This document shows, piece by piece, positions 19,669 to 28,559 of a stretch of 64,000 bases of DNA (positions within the stretch are counted from its first letter, which is position 1; every line of letters starts with the position of its first letter). The DNA is from Bradyrhizobium sp. CSA112. GTDB taxonomy: Bacteria; Pseudomonadota; Alphaproteobacteria; Rhizobiales; Xanthobacteraceae. The translations under genes were made by a program, and so were the position numbers. The DNA lies in the NCBI RefSeq assembly GCF_029051645.1, contig NZ_JAACFS010000003.1, forward strand, positions 124,001 through 188,000, read 5' to 3'. The notes under the pieces are model-generated. The model was not told the DNA's origin and did no database searches. It saw only the letters and a program-made list of their open reading frames with translations.

Positions 19669-20682
19669 CTACATCAGCAGGGGCAGGGTGTTCAGGGCGG
19701 ATGCGCTATCGGCTGGCGCACCGGCGCCAATGGTCTTGCCGCTGACGGCCGCGGCCGGCGCCGCCTCGAGGTCGCTGCCGACAAGCGGTCGCTTCGCATA
19801 GGGGATGGCGAAGAGGTGAACGCCCTGATGATCGATGGCGAACAGCGGCGTGAAGCGCGTGGCTTCGGAATCCGCCATCAACATCGAGAACCGGTTGTCC
19901 AGCAATAGCCAGTGGCCGTCTACACGTGCCGCCAACACCGCATGGTCCTGACGAACCATGCGGTCACGGACCAGCACGAGCTGCAGGTCGTTGCGGGGGA
20001 AGCCAGCGGCGCTCAGCACGACATATTTCGCGATCGCATAATCTTCGCAGTCACCTTTCGTCGAGGCGAACGTCGCAAGCGGCGTGCTCCATCGATCGGG
20101 CTCGCCGTGCTGGAAGAGGTCGCTAACATAGCGGACGGCGGCGTTGACGCCCCGGTTGGCCTCATCAAGCTTGTCGCGTCCCAACTTCGCCCCGACCGCG
20201 TTGACGAGCCGAAGGAATTGGGCGGCGTGGGCAGGACAATTGCCGGCGTCCGCCCGGCAATGATCGAGGATAGCCTGCTCCTTCACCATGGCGGCTTCGA
20301 CGCCGCGCCATTTGCGCCAGAGGAGGCCGTCGGGCGCGCGGAACGTGAACAATCCGAACGGTTCGGCACCTATCGCGGGTGCTTCCCTAAGCGCAGGCGG
20401 CGCATCCGTTGCCGTGTTAGAAGGGGTGAGGGCGGCGAGGCGGACCGCATCGGTGATGCTCCGACCACGCTGACGATCATGCTTGGCAAGGACGGCATTG
20501 ATGCTGAAGAATTTCGCCGGCGGCGCCTGGTCGCCGGCCGGCGCGAGATCTGCTCCGGCCTCTTCCAGCGACGTATCCTCGGCGGCTAATGCGCCGAATG
20601 CAGCGCCAACACCGAGCGCGAGAATGATCCCCGCGGCCAGCGCATGCGAGCGTGGGCTCCGCTGTTTTACGCGCGGCGTCAT
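19669..20682 (-). CDS. lapG: LapG-type periplasmic transglutaminase-like cysteine protease
   Basis: This 337-residue BTLCP-family (bacterial transglutaminase-like cysteine proteinase, DUF920) protein has an N-terminal membrane/signal segment at about 14-34. The catalytic triad is in place: Cys212 in KGDCEDYAIAKY, His247 in RQDHAVLA and Asp262 in LLLDNRF. Asp211 and Glu213 flank the Cys, like the calcium-binding pair of LapG. LapG proteases cut the N-terminal di-alanine of LapA-type adhesins and free them from the cell. The adhesin next door carries that site, which supports the assignment. The ATG at 20682 has AAGGGG five bases upstream. It is last in the apparent operon TolC, ABC, HlyD, protease. 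No LapD-like c-di-GMP receptor lies in the window, so how the protease is controlled is unknown. Confidence 0.85.
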   Translation of the reverse strand: MTPRVKQRSPRSHALAAGIILALGVGAAFGALAAEDTSLEEAGADLAPAGDQAPPAKFFSINAVLAKHDRQRGRSITDAVRLAALTPSNTATDAPPALREAPAIGAEPFGLFTFRAPDGLLWRKWRGVEAAMVKEQAILDHCRADAGNCPAHAAQFLRLVNAVGAKLGRDKLDEANRGVNAAVRYVSDLFQHGEPDRWSTPLATFASTKGDCEDYAIAKYVVLSAAGFPRNDLQLVLVRDRMVRQDHAVLAARVDGHWLLLDNRFSMLMADSEATRFTPLFAIDHQGVHLFAIPYAKRPLVGSDLEAAPAAAVSGKTIGAGAPADSASALNTLPLLM

Positions 20683-20904
20683 GACGTCCCCTTTGTCAGG
20701 AGCGTCAGTCAACGTCTTTGCGTCGATCGGCCGCCCCAATCTGTTATCGGGACGGAAACTGCGGCCTTCGCTGCTTATGGTGAGTTAAGGGGAGGCAAGG
20801 ACAGGGGGAATGTCGGAAAAGGCGGTCAATCGCCGGTTTTCCGGACGCTTCAAAATCACTTCAAAGTTGAACGGGTGAGAGTAACGTCCCGTTAAGTAAC
20901 ATGC

Positions 20905-22158
20905 TCACCGCTCGCGCATGGCCTCGTCCCGTAGGGTGCGGGCCGGCTTGAGAAGGTAATCGAGCACGGATTTCTCGCCTGTCAGGATCTCGACCGTGGC
21001 GACCATACCGGGGATGATCGGCAAAGAGTTTTTGGTCGTGCCCAGATGGTTTTTATCGGTACGAACCATCACGCGATAAAAGGTTTCCTGGCGCTCCGAC
21101 CGGTCGGCCGCCTTATCATCGACGATAGTATCGGCGCTTATCCGCTCCACCTTGCCCTTTAACGAGCCGTACACCGACGAGTCATAGGCCGAGAGCTTTA
21201 CCACCGCGTCCTGATTGGGGCGGATGAAGGCGATATCCTGGGGCCGTATGCGGCCTTCCACCAGCAGCGTGTCATCCAGTGGGATAATATCCATCACATT
21301 GGCGCCGGGCTGAACCACCGCACCGATCGTCGTCACGTTCAATTTATTGACGATGCCATGCACCGGGGCCTTCAGGTCAGTGCGTCGCACACGATCTTGC
21401 GCGGATTTGATGTTCTCATCGAGCACCGCAAGATCTCCCTTTGATTTGGCCAGATCTTCGTCTGCCTGCGATCGAAAGGACGCAAGGGTATTGGCGATCT
21501 TCGATTGTGCCTCGGCGAGCTGCCCGCGCATTTCGGTGGCCTGGCGGTCGAGCCGCAGCATCTCGATCTCGGGTACGACCTTCTGCTCATAGAGCTTGCG
21601 GGTGAGTTCGAGTTCGCGTTCCAGAAGCTTGAGCGTGCCCGTCAGTCTGGTTACCTGTTGCTTTAGGACGTCCACATCCTGCGCCAACTTTTGTCCACGC
21701 ATCTTGAAGACGCTGGTCTCGGTAGCGACTGCCGCCGGAACCACTTGGTCGAGTTGTTCGGGGAATGTAATCTCGCTTCGTCCGCGTGCCTCTGCCTCCA
21801 GTCGTGCAACGCGCGCCGCCATCGCACCGCGTCGTTCCCTGATCTCACCAAACTCGGACGCGAATTTGGTGTCGTCGATTCGCATCAGCGACTGGCCCTG
21901 ATTAACGATGGCGCCTTCCTGAACGAGGATGTCGCCGACAATACCGCCTTCAAGGGTCTGGACGACCTGGGTCTGGCGGGAAGGCACGACGCGGCCATTG
22001 CCTCGTTTGACTTCCTCGAGGACCGCGAAATGCGCCCAGACCAGAAACGTCACGAGCAGGGCGAGGAAGGCCTGCAAGAGCACGCGCGAGGTTCGCGGTG
22101 TGCGCATCGCCGCTGCCGCACGGATGTCATTGGCGAAGGCAAAATCAGATGCCGGCAT
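20905..22158 (-). CDS. HlyD/LapC-like type I secretion periplasmic adaptor
   Basis: The 417-residue membrane-fusion protein has one transmembrane segment near residues 24-46 (LLQAFLALLVTFLVWAHFAV). A biotinyl-lipoyl half-motif follows (LEGGIVGDILVQEGAIVNQG), then a long coiled coil (about 130-260), the second lipoyl half (LKAPVHGIVNKLNVTTIGAV) and a beta-barrel C-terminus. It would link the inner-membrane ABC transporter to the TolC-like channel for adhesin export. The start at 22158 overlaps the ABC gene's 3' end by 14 bases, indicating translational coupling. An upstream in-frame extension is rejected because it lies wholly inside the transporter gene and lacks family similarity. Confidence 0.92.
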   Translation of the reverse strand: MPASDFAFANDIRAAAAMRTPRTSRVLLQAFLALLVTFLVWAHFAVLEEVKRGNGRVVPSRQTQVVQTLEGGIVGDILVQEGAIVNQGQSLMRIDDTKFASEFGEIRERRGAMAARVARLEAEARGRSEITFPEQLDQVVPAAVATETSVFKMRGQKLAQDVDVLKQQVTRLTGTLKLLERELELTRKLYEQKVVPEIEMLRLDRQATEMRGQLAEAQSKIANTLASFRSQADEDLAKSKGDLAVLDENIKSAQDRVRRTDLKAPVHGIVNKLNVTTIGAVVQPGANVMDIIPLDDTLLVEGRIRPQDIAFIRPNQDAVVKLSAYDSSVYGSLKGKVERISADTIVDDKAADRSERQETFYRVMVRTDKNHLGTTKNSLPIIPGMVATVEILTGEKSVLDYLLKPARTLRDEAMRER

Positions 22159-24439
22159 TGGGACTTTGCACCAGGGTTGCGCGCGGCGCGACAGTGGGTT
22201 GCGCCACGGTTTCGGTCGGAGCTGCCGCAGGCTTGCCTTGCAGCAGAGCGAGGACCTTGTCCCGTGGTCCGTCTGCAACCAGCCGACCATTGTCAAACAG
22301 CAGCAGACGATCGACCATTCCGAGAAGCGAGAGGCGATGGGTGGAGATGATGATGGTCATCTGTTCTCCGCGCATGCCCTTGAGCCGTTCCAGGAATTCA
22401 GTTTCGCTGCGCACATCAAAATGCGCGGTGGGTTCGTCCAGGAACAGCACGCGAGGCTTCCTGATGAGCACGCGCGCCAGCCCGATCGCCTGTTTCTGCC
22501 CGCCCGAAAGACTGCGGCCGCCCTCGGCAATCGGCATGTCGTATCCCATGGGATGGCCTGCGATAAAGCTCTCGACGCCGGATAACCGTGCTGCAGCGAG
22601 CACTTCTTCGTCCGTCGCCTCGGGCTTGCCCAGGGCAATGTTGTCGCGCAGTTTTCCGAAGAACAGGTCGGTGTCCTGCATCGCGAATCCGATGCCGGCG
22701 CGCAGGTCTGACGGGTCATATTGCCGGGAGTCGACGCCGTCGACGAGGATGCGTCCTTCTTCCGCCTCGTAGAAACCGAGCAGGAGACGTCCGACCGTTG
22801 TCTTGCCGGAGCCGACACGGCCGATAATTCCAATTCGCTCGCCGGCCTCGATCTTGAAGGAAATCTTGTCGAGCGCTTTGCCGGGCGCGTTCGGATACGA
22901 GAAGCTGACGTTTTCGAAGCTGATGCGACCCTGCTCGATCTTGCGGGCGACATAGGCGCGCTGCGGAGACCGCTCGCGTTCCAGCGACATGATGCGGTCG
23001 ATCGACTTGAGCGCAGACAATGTCTGGGTGCCGCGTGTGATCACGGACGCGATCCCGGCAATCGGCGCCAAAACCCTGCCAGCCAGCATATTGGCAGCAA
23101 CGAGGGCGCCAACGCTGAGCTTGCCGTCGAGAATGAGAAACGCGCCGACGATGAGCAGAAGGAGGCTGGTAAGCTGTTGCGCCGCATTCGCGCTCGTCAA
23201 TGTCAGCGACGACCAGAAATGGACGTCTTCTCCCGACCGCGCGGTTGCCGCGACCGACCGTTCCCAGGCCGTTTGCATCCGGGCCTCGGCGCCTGTTGCA
23301 CGGACCGTTTCCATCCCCGCGAGGGACTCCACCAGCACGCCATGGCGTGCCGCCGACTCGGCCTGCATTCGTTTTATGGCGCGGTCGAGTGGACGCTGCA
23401 TCGTAAATCCGAGCGCGATCATGATCGGCAGCATCACGAGCGGAATCCACGCCAGCGGACCGGCAATCGTGAACAGGATGGCGATGAAGAGCACGGCGAA
23501 AATGAGGTCCGTCGCGGAGACCACGCTGCCGGACGTGAAGAACTCGCGAACCGAATCGAAGTCACGAAGCTGATTGGCGATGATGCCGACTGAGGTTGGA
23601 CGCTGCGCCATCTTCACCGCCATCACGTGTTCGAAGATGTTGGCGGCGAGAACGACGTCTGCGGTCTTTCCGGTCATGTCGATGATGCGGCTCCGCACGG
23701 TGCGCAGCACGAAGTCGAAAACGATGGCAATACCCATTCCGATCGCCAGCGCGACCAGAGAAGGGAGCGCGCCGTTCGGAATGACTCTATCGTACACGCT
23801 CATGGTGAACAGCGGCGTCGCGAGCGCGAGCATGTTGATCAGAAAGGCTGCGAGAGCGACGTGCCCGTAGCTACGCCAATGCACCTTGACGACCGACCAG
23901 AACCAATGGCCGCGGGGAAGATCTCCTGCGGCAACCGCTCGTGCATTGGCCTCGGCCGCGGCTCTCACCAGGAAGGTGTAGCCTGTGTAATCCGCATAAA
24001 GCGCTTTGATGCTCTGAACCTGCGGCGCGGCAGGCTGGTTCGTCGGATCTAGGATCTTGGCGCTTTGGCTAGCCTGATCGATTCCCAGAAGGATCAGCGC
24101 CTTGCCGGTCTTCATGATCAGGACCGCAGGGAGAACGATGGCGGGGATGTCGAGGATGTCCCGCTCGATCGCCTCCGTTTCCAGTCCGGCGCGCCTCGCG
24201 GCACGGTCATAGAGGGCGACCGACAGCCGTCCATCAAGGATGGGCAGCCCGCCCAGTAACGCCTCGCGACTTACCGCTCGGCCATGATGGGCAGCCAGAT
24301 AGGTCAGAGACGCTGCGAGGGGGTCCTGACGTGGCTGATGGACGTCGGCGGCGCTAACGACCCCGTCCGCTTCGTCTTTGGCCGGCCGGGCTTGCGCCTG
24401 TTTGGAGGTCCGGGAGAACAACCTAGTGCCTCTGATCAT
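22145..24439 (-). CDS. Type I secretion ABC transporter (LapB/HlyB-like) with degenerate C39 domain
   Basis: The 764-residue exporter has an N-terminal C39-peptidase-like domain (about 40-150: DPLAASLTYLAAHHGRAVSR). It lacks the catalytic Cys, as in RTX exporters that bind rather than cut their substrate. Six transmembrane helices follow (about 180-450), then an ABC domain with Walker A GRVGSGKTT near 540, signature LSGGQKQ near 643, Walker B VLFLDEPT near 664 and the switch His in STHR. It would energise export of the giant adhesin. The ATG at 24439 is used; a TTG at 24481 is also open, and neither has a strong ribosome site. The gene follows the TolC-like gene after 176 bases and overlaps the adaptor gene. 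Confidence 0.92.
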   Translation of the reverse strand: MIRGTRLFSRTSKQAQARPAKDEADGVVSAADVHQPRQDPLAASLTYLAAHHGRAVSREALLGGLPILDGRLSVALYDRAARRAGLETEAIERDILDIPAIVLPAVLIMKTGKALILLGIDQASQSAKILDPTNQPAAPQVQSIKALYADYTGYTFLVRAAAEANARAVAAGDLPRGHWFWSVVKVHWRSYGHVALAAFLINMLALATPLFTMSVYDRVIPNGALPSLVALAIGMGIAIVFDFVLRTVRSRIIDMTGKTADVVLAANIFEHVMAVKMAQRPTSVGIIANQLRDFDSVREFFTSGSVVSATDLIFAVLFIAILFTIAGPLAWIPLVMLPIMIALGFTMQRPLDRAIKRMQAESAARHGVLVESLAGMETVRATGAEARMQTAWERSVAATARSGEDVHFWSSLTLTSANAAQQLTSLLLLIVGAFLILDGKLSVGALVAANMLAGRVLAPIAGIASVITRGTQTLSALKSIDRIMSLERERSPQRAYVARKIEQGRISFENVSFSYPNAPGKALDKISFKIEAGERIGIIGRVGSGKTTVGRLLLGFYEAEEGRILVDGVDSRQYDPSDLRAGIGFAMQDTDLFFGKLRDNIALGKPEATDEEVLAAARLSGVESFIAGHPMGYDMPIAEGGRSLSGGQKQAIGLARVLIRKPRVLFLDEPTAHFDVRSETEFLERLKGMRGEQMTIIISTHRLSLLGMVDRLLLFDNGRLVADGPRDKVLALLQGKPAAAPTETVAQPTVAPRATLVQSPNAGI

Positions 24440-24615
24440 CAGTAAAGTAAATAAGACCCGCGCAACCGACGCGGCTAACAAGCCGTCAGAATATAATAAA
24501 TCGCCCTCCGAACCATGGGTTGGATTCGGCTATTCTTTCAGACAGTTAATTAGCAGACACTTCCGGCGCCATTAACCGCGCCTTATATTAACTACTCACC
24601 TCAGATAACTGTCGT

Positions 24616-26310
24616 TTACTTCTTCTCGGAGGGGAAGGCCGACAGCAGCCAATACGGCTTGGCCTCATACGCCGAAGCATACGACATCGATAGCTGCGTC
24701 GTCGGGTCGACGTGAGCGGCGACCGCCTGGCTTGGGCTACGGCCATACTTCTGGGCGAACCATTCCGGCGCTCCGAGCATCCTTGCTGCGACTGCCCCGC
24801 GCGGCCAGCGATCGCTAAAGCCATCCCGCAGTTCCGCCGCAGAAAACGCCAGGGGCGCTGCGGAAACACCGATGGCCGCGTCGGAAGCACGCAGCGGCTC
24901 CGATCCGGTCTGCGGCAAGGTCACGCGCGGCGTCGGGAACTTGTAGGCGGGCAGGCCAAGTGGCGCCAGATCGACCGGCGCGGCATCCACAGGAGGAGGA
25001 GCCTTGAGATATTCGAGCAGCGTTCCCATCGCTGCCAGCATCTGATAGTCGGCGAAGACGATGACGCCACGCGCCGAGGTCAGCGAGACGGCGGCGTTGA
25101 AATACTGGTTTTGCGCATTCAGCAAATCGATCAGTGAGCGTTGACCGAGTTCGTATTCCTTGTCGAACGCTGTGATCGTCTTGCGACCCGCCTGCAATTC
25201 ACGGGTCAAGGCCGCGACACGGGTCGCCGTAACTGTCCGCGCGGCCCAAGCCTTGTCGATGGATTCCAGCGCATCCCGCTGCAACCGCGCATGACGCATG
25301 GTCGCTTCGGTGTGACGCTCTGCCATCTCGGTGCGGCGCCACGCATCCTGGCCACCGCGGAAAATATCCCAGGACATCACGACCTTGCCGCTGTAGTCGT
25401 CGTGGGTGACGCCGAGATACGGATAGGTATTGTCGCTGTGGGTCGCGCGGCCTTCGAGCGCAACGTTTGGCACGAAGGCGCCGTCCGTGACGCGGAAGGC
25501 GTGTTTGGCCGCGTCGACGTCGGCCTGCGCGGCCCTGATCGTCGGGTTGAAGCGAACCGCGATCGCCAGCGCTTCGTCCCTGTTTGCCGGCAACCCGGCC
25601 AGCGGGGCCGGGAAGCGCAGATTGTAGGCCTCCAGGCCCACGACCTTGCGGTATTTGGCCCGGCCTTCCTCCAGACTCCGTCGAAACTCCGCGAGCGTCG
25701 CACGTGCGCTCTCGACGCGCTCCCGCGCCTGTTCAAGGTCGCCTTCGCCGGCCCGCCCGCCCGAGAAGCGGGATTGCACGTTGGAGAATATCCGCTCGTG
25801 ACTGGCGACGTTTTGCTGCCCGAGCTCAACGAGCCTCATATACCGGACGACATCGACATAGGCTTCCGCTGCGTCCAGCGCGATGAGTTCCGTTCGTTCC
25901 CGGACACGGAAGGCGGCCGCGTTAACCCGGGCGGTTTGCCGCCAGATGTCCTGGATCGAGGCAAATCCGTCAAACAGGATCTGTCGTACGACAACCGACC
26001 CTTGGGTTCCGTTTCGCCACGTACCGGTGCCCGGGGCGGGAATGGGCTGCGCCGAGCCGCTCACGACAGCAGCGCTCTGGTCGAATTTTTCAGGACCGTA
26101 GCGGGCTTCTACTCGAACCTGGGGTAGTAACGTGCTTTGCGTCTGGCGGAGCTCTGACTCTGTTGCACGCCGGTTTGCAGATGCCTCACCGACGCCAGGA
26201 TTCGTCAGGGTGGCTTGCTTCAATGCGTCGTTAATGGAAAAGGGTTCCGCTACCACAGGCGCCGCCGTCGCCAAAAGCACGCTGGCGACCGCACAAAATA
26301 ACAATTTCAT
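24616..26310 (-). CDS. TolC/LapE-like outer membrane channel of type I secretion
   Basis: The 564-residue product has a Sec signal (MKLLFCAVASVLLATAAPVVA). Two TolC-type outer membrane efflux repeats span about 25-420, with typical helices (EAYVDVVRYMRLVELGQQNV, ARERVESARATLAEFRRSL, LGQRSLIDLLNAQNQYFNA). A C-terminal extension of roughly 130 residues is longer than in standard TolC proteins. It would provide the outer-membrane duct, and in LapA-type systems it also anchors the adhesin's N-terminal plug. It is the first gene of the secretion operon. A long 3'-directed gap separates it from the small Tat-like gene upstream. Confidence 0.92.
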   Translation of the reverse strand: MKLLFCAVASVLLATAAPVVAEPFSINDALKQATLTNPGVGEASANRRATESELRQTQSTLLPQVRVEARYGPEKFDQSAAVVSGSAQPIPAPGTGTWRNGTQGSVVVRQILFDGFASIQDIWRQTARVNAAAFRVRERTELIALDAAEAYVDVVRYMRLVELGQQNVASHERIFSNVQSRFSGGRAGEGDLEQARERVESARATLAEFRRSLEEGRAKYRKVVGLEAYNLRFPAPLAGLPANRDEALAIAVRFNPTIRAAQADVDAAKHAFRVTDGAFVPNVALEGRATHSDNTYPYLGVTHDDYSGKVVMSWDIFRGGQDAWRRTEMAERHTEATMRHARLQRDALESIDKAWAARTVTATRVAALTRELQAGRKTITAFDKEYELGQRSLIDLLNAQNQYFNAAVSLTSARGVIVFADYQMLAAMGTLLEYLKAPPPVDAAPVDLAPLGLPAYKFPTPRVTLPQTGSEPLRASDAAIGVSAAPLAFSAAELRDGFSDRWPRGAVAARMLGAPEWFAQKYGRSPSQAVAAHVDPTTQLSMSYASAYEAKPYWLLSAFPSEKK

Positions 26311-26642
26311 CTGCCCCGCCCCACCAACTTGAAAGAACTTGCCGTAAAATCACGCTTCAATCGCGCTAAATTGGACACAAACTAGCAAACGGAACCGGAT
26401 TCCCCTATGACATTTCAGCCACAGGTTCGCCCAACTTAAGGCATCATTAAATAACTGTGAGTTGCGTTAAATATCCACATTGATGAGACCGGGACCGACG
26501 GGAATAAACGTACCCGTACCCTTTCTTGCGCCCTTCTGAACGGTAGCCAAAGGAGCGGGCCCGGCCGCACGGCTGCTTGCGCCAGTATGAGACGGTTCAA
26601 CCCTGGTTACCGCCGTCCAACCGCCGCAGGCATTTGACGAAA
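26311..26642. other. Upstream region of the secretion operon
   Basis: This stretch has no gene. Its part nearest TolC (26320-26480) is AT-rich and includes ATTAAATAA and TTAAATAT runs that could hold the promoter of the TolC-ABC-HlyD-protease operon. No operator palindrome stood out. Confidence 0.4.
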
Positions 26643-26674
26643 CGGCCCCAGTTGCTGGAAAGAAACTGGGGCCG
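26643..26674 (-). terminator. Hairpin downstream of the small Tat-like gene, likely terminator
   Basis: CGGCCCCAGTT (26643-26653) and AACTGGGGCCG (26664-26674) form a perfect 11-bp stem with a 10-base loop. Read on the minus strand it lies 92 bases after the stop at 26766 and is followed by a short TTT. The weak T-tract leaves some doubt. Confidence 0.55.
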
Positions 26675-26765
26675 CCTTCTTCCGGGCTGGGCTTGGGGCT
26701 GGTCCTGGAAGCTACGCTGGCTCAAGAGCGGGCTAATATCGGCGGTCGATGCCCGCGCCCCCTCG

Positions 26766-26996
26766 CTAGCGGTACTTGTCATCCTTGCCGTTTGGGCTGC
26801 CGTCGCGGTGGCCGTTACCGTAGCCGTTGTTACCCTTCAGCCCGCCATGGCCGTTGCCCGAACCCGCGATTGCGTCGGATGTCAAAGAAGTGGACAGCAA
26901 TAGCGTAATCGCTGGAGGCGTTACGGCTGCAAACCTGCCTGCCGAAATGAGAAATTTCCGGCGGTCATCGAACTCTTCTTGCTCGCGGTCATCCAT
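26766..26996 (-). CDS. Small Tat-like exported protein with Gly/Asn-rich tail
   Basis: The 76-residue product starts at an ATG with GGAGG ten bases upstream. An acidic N-terminus (MDDREQEEFD) leads into DRRKFL, which resembles a twin-arginine motif. A hydrophobic stretch (AAVTPPAITLLLSTSLTSDA) ends in AIAGSG, and a tail dominated by Gly, Asn, His and Lys follows (GHGGLKGNNGYGNGH). I recall similar short proteins in alphaproteobacteria, annotated as hypothetical. Its place on the same strand just upstream of the secretion operon hints at a role in adhesin export or the surface matrix, but this is positional inference. Confidence 0.75.
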   Translation of the reverse strand: MDDREQEEFDDRRKFLISAGRFAAVTPPAITLLLSTSLTSDAIAGSGNGHGGLKGNNGYGNGHRDGSPNGKDDKYR

Positions 26997-27361
26997 GACT
27001 GCCTCCGACTGGTTAGTTAGACAAGGTCATCTTATTTAATTTTCCGCCGAGTAGTAATATTTAATTTGTTTAATCGCTATCAGTTGACAGGAACCCTGCG
27101 TCTGCCCGGTGGGCGACGCACTTGGAGATAAATTGGGACGTGCCAGCGACATTCTATGGGCGGTCCCCATGCGCCCGGCTCGAATAGCGGCATGGCATCG
27201 GCTGCGCGCTCGGCTCCAGATCGGACGGCCAAATATCATTACTCCCAATGGTGGGCAGTCATGATTGTGGTCTCAAAAGGCAATCGCTCACGACCACGCT
27301 TATTTCGAGTAGTATGAGCTTGGAGAGCGCGAGACCGTGATCCATCTGGGCTGGAGCCTCC
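26997..27361. other. Intergenic region between divergent genes
   Basis: 365 bases with no supported gene. The first 80 bases are AT-rich (ATTTAATTTTC, TAATATTTAATTTG) and likely hold the promoter of the small Tat-like gene. The right end provides GGAG before the epoxide hydrolase start. Confidence 0.4.
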
Positions 27362-28515
27362 ATGAGCGCTGATATCAAACCCTATCGCATTTCGATCGGC
27401 GACGATGTCCTCGACGATCTCAAATCGCGGCTGCGCAACACGCGCTGGCCGGAAGCCGAACTGGTCGACGACTGGAGCCAGGGCGCGCCGTTGAAATGGA
27501 CAGGGACATTTGCCGCTACTGGGCGGAAGAGTACGATTGGCGTGGACGCGAGGCGCGGCTCAATCGCTTTGCGCAGTTCACCACCGAGATCGACGGGCTC
27601 GACATTCATTTCCTGCACCTCCGTTCGCCGCACCCGGAAGCGATGCCGCTGGTCATCACGCATGGCTGGCCGGGCTCGGTGGTCGAATTTCACAAGGTGA
27701 TCGAGCCGTTGACCGATCCGACCGCGCACGGCGGCAACGCCGCCGACGCGTTTCACGTCGTCTGCCCGTCCCTGCCCGGGTTTGGGTTTTCGGCCAAGCC
27801 GACGACGACCGGCTGGGGCATCGATCGCATTGCGTCGAGCTGGGCGACGTTGATGGAGCGTCTTGGATATCAACGCTATGGCGCGCAGGGTGGCGACTGG
27901 GGATCGGCGATCACCACCGCGATCGGTGCACAGGATCTCGCGCATTGCGCCGGCATTCACGTCATGCTGGCGATGTCGACGCGGCCCAATGTCGAGGGCC
28001 AGCCGACGCCCGAGGAAGCACGGGCATTGAAAGGAATTCAATACTACGCCGATTGGGACTCCGGCTATTCCAAGCAGCAATCGACCCGGCCGCAGACAAT
28101 CGGCTACGCCTTGACAGATTCGCCCAGTGGGCAGGCCGCATGGATCTTGGAAAAATTCTGGGCCTGGACCGATTGTGATGGCCACCCCGAGAACATCCTT
28201 GGCCGCGATGAACTGCTCGACAACGTCATGCTCTATTGGTTGACGGCGACCGCCGCCTCATCAGCGCGTCTTTATTGGGAAAGCTTTGGGCCGAAGCGCC
28301 GCACCGCTCACAAGGTGACAGTGCCGACTGGTGTCACCGTCTTCCCCAGGGAGATCGTCACGCCGGTTCGAAAGTGGATGGAGGCGAGCTACATGAATAT
28401 CCAGCACTGGAGTGAAATGCCGAAGGGCGGTCACTTCGCGGCGTTCGAGCAGCCGGATCTGTTCGTCCGGGAAGTGCAGGATTTTTTCCGGACCTTGCGA
28501 AAGGCTTCGGCATAG
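27362..28515 (+). pseudogene. Epoxide hydrolase (EHN family), broken by a single-base frameshift
   Basis: The N-terminal EHN domain (KPYRISIGDDVLDDLKSRL, TRWPEAELVDDWSQGAPLKW) is in the frame of the ATG at 27362, which has GGAG before it. The rest continues in another frame from about 27499 (RDICRYWAEEYDW onward) to the stop at 28515. One missing base near 27499-27502 would restore a continuous protein of about 384 residues. The alpha/beta-hydrolase parts are intact: oxyanion HGWPGS, nucleophile Asp in GGDWGSA and His in KGGHFAAFE. Such enzymes open epoxides to diols. No homopolymer lies at the break, so it may be a true mutation or an assembly error. An internal ATG at 27496 would give a form lacking the EHN domain. 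Confidence 0.85.
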
Positions 28516-28559
28516 GGCCTTATCACGCACGCCGGGCGGGCCGAACGTTCGAAGTGTCT

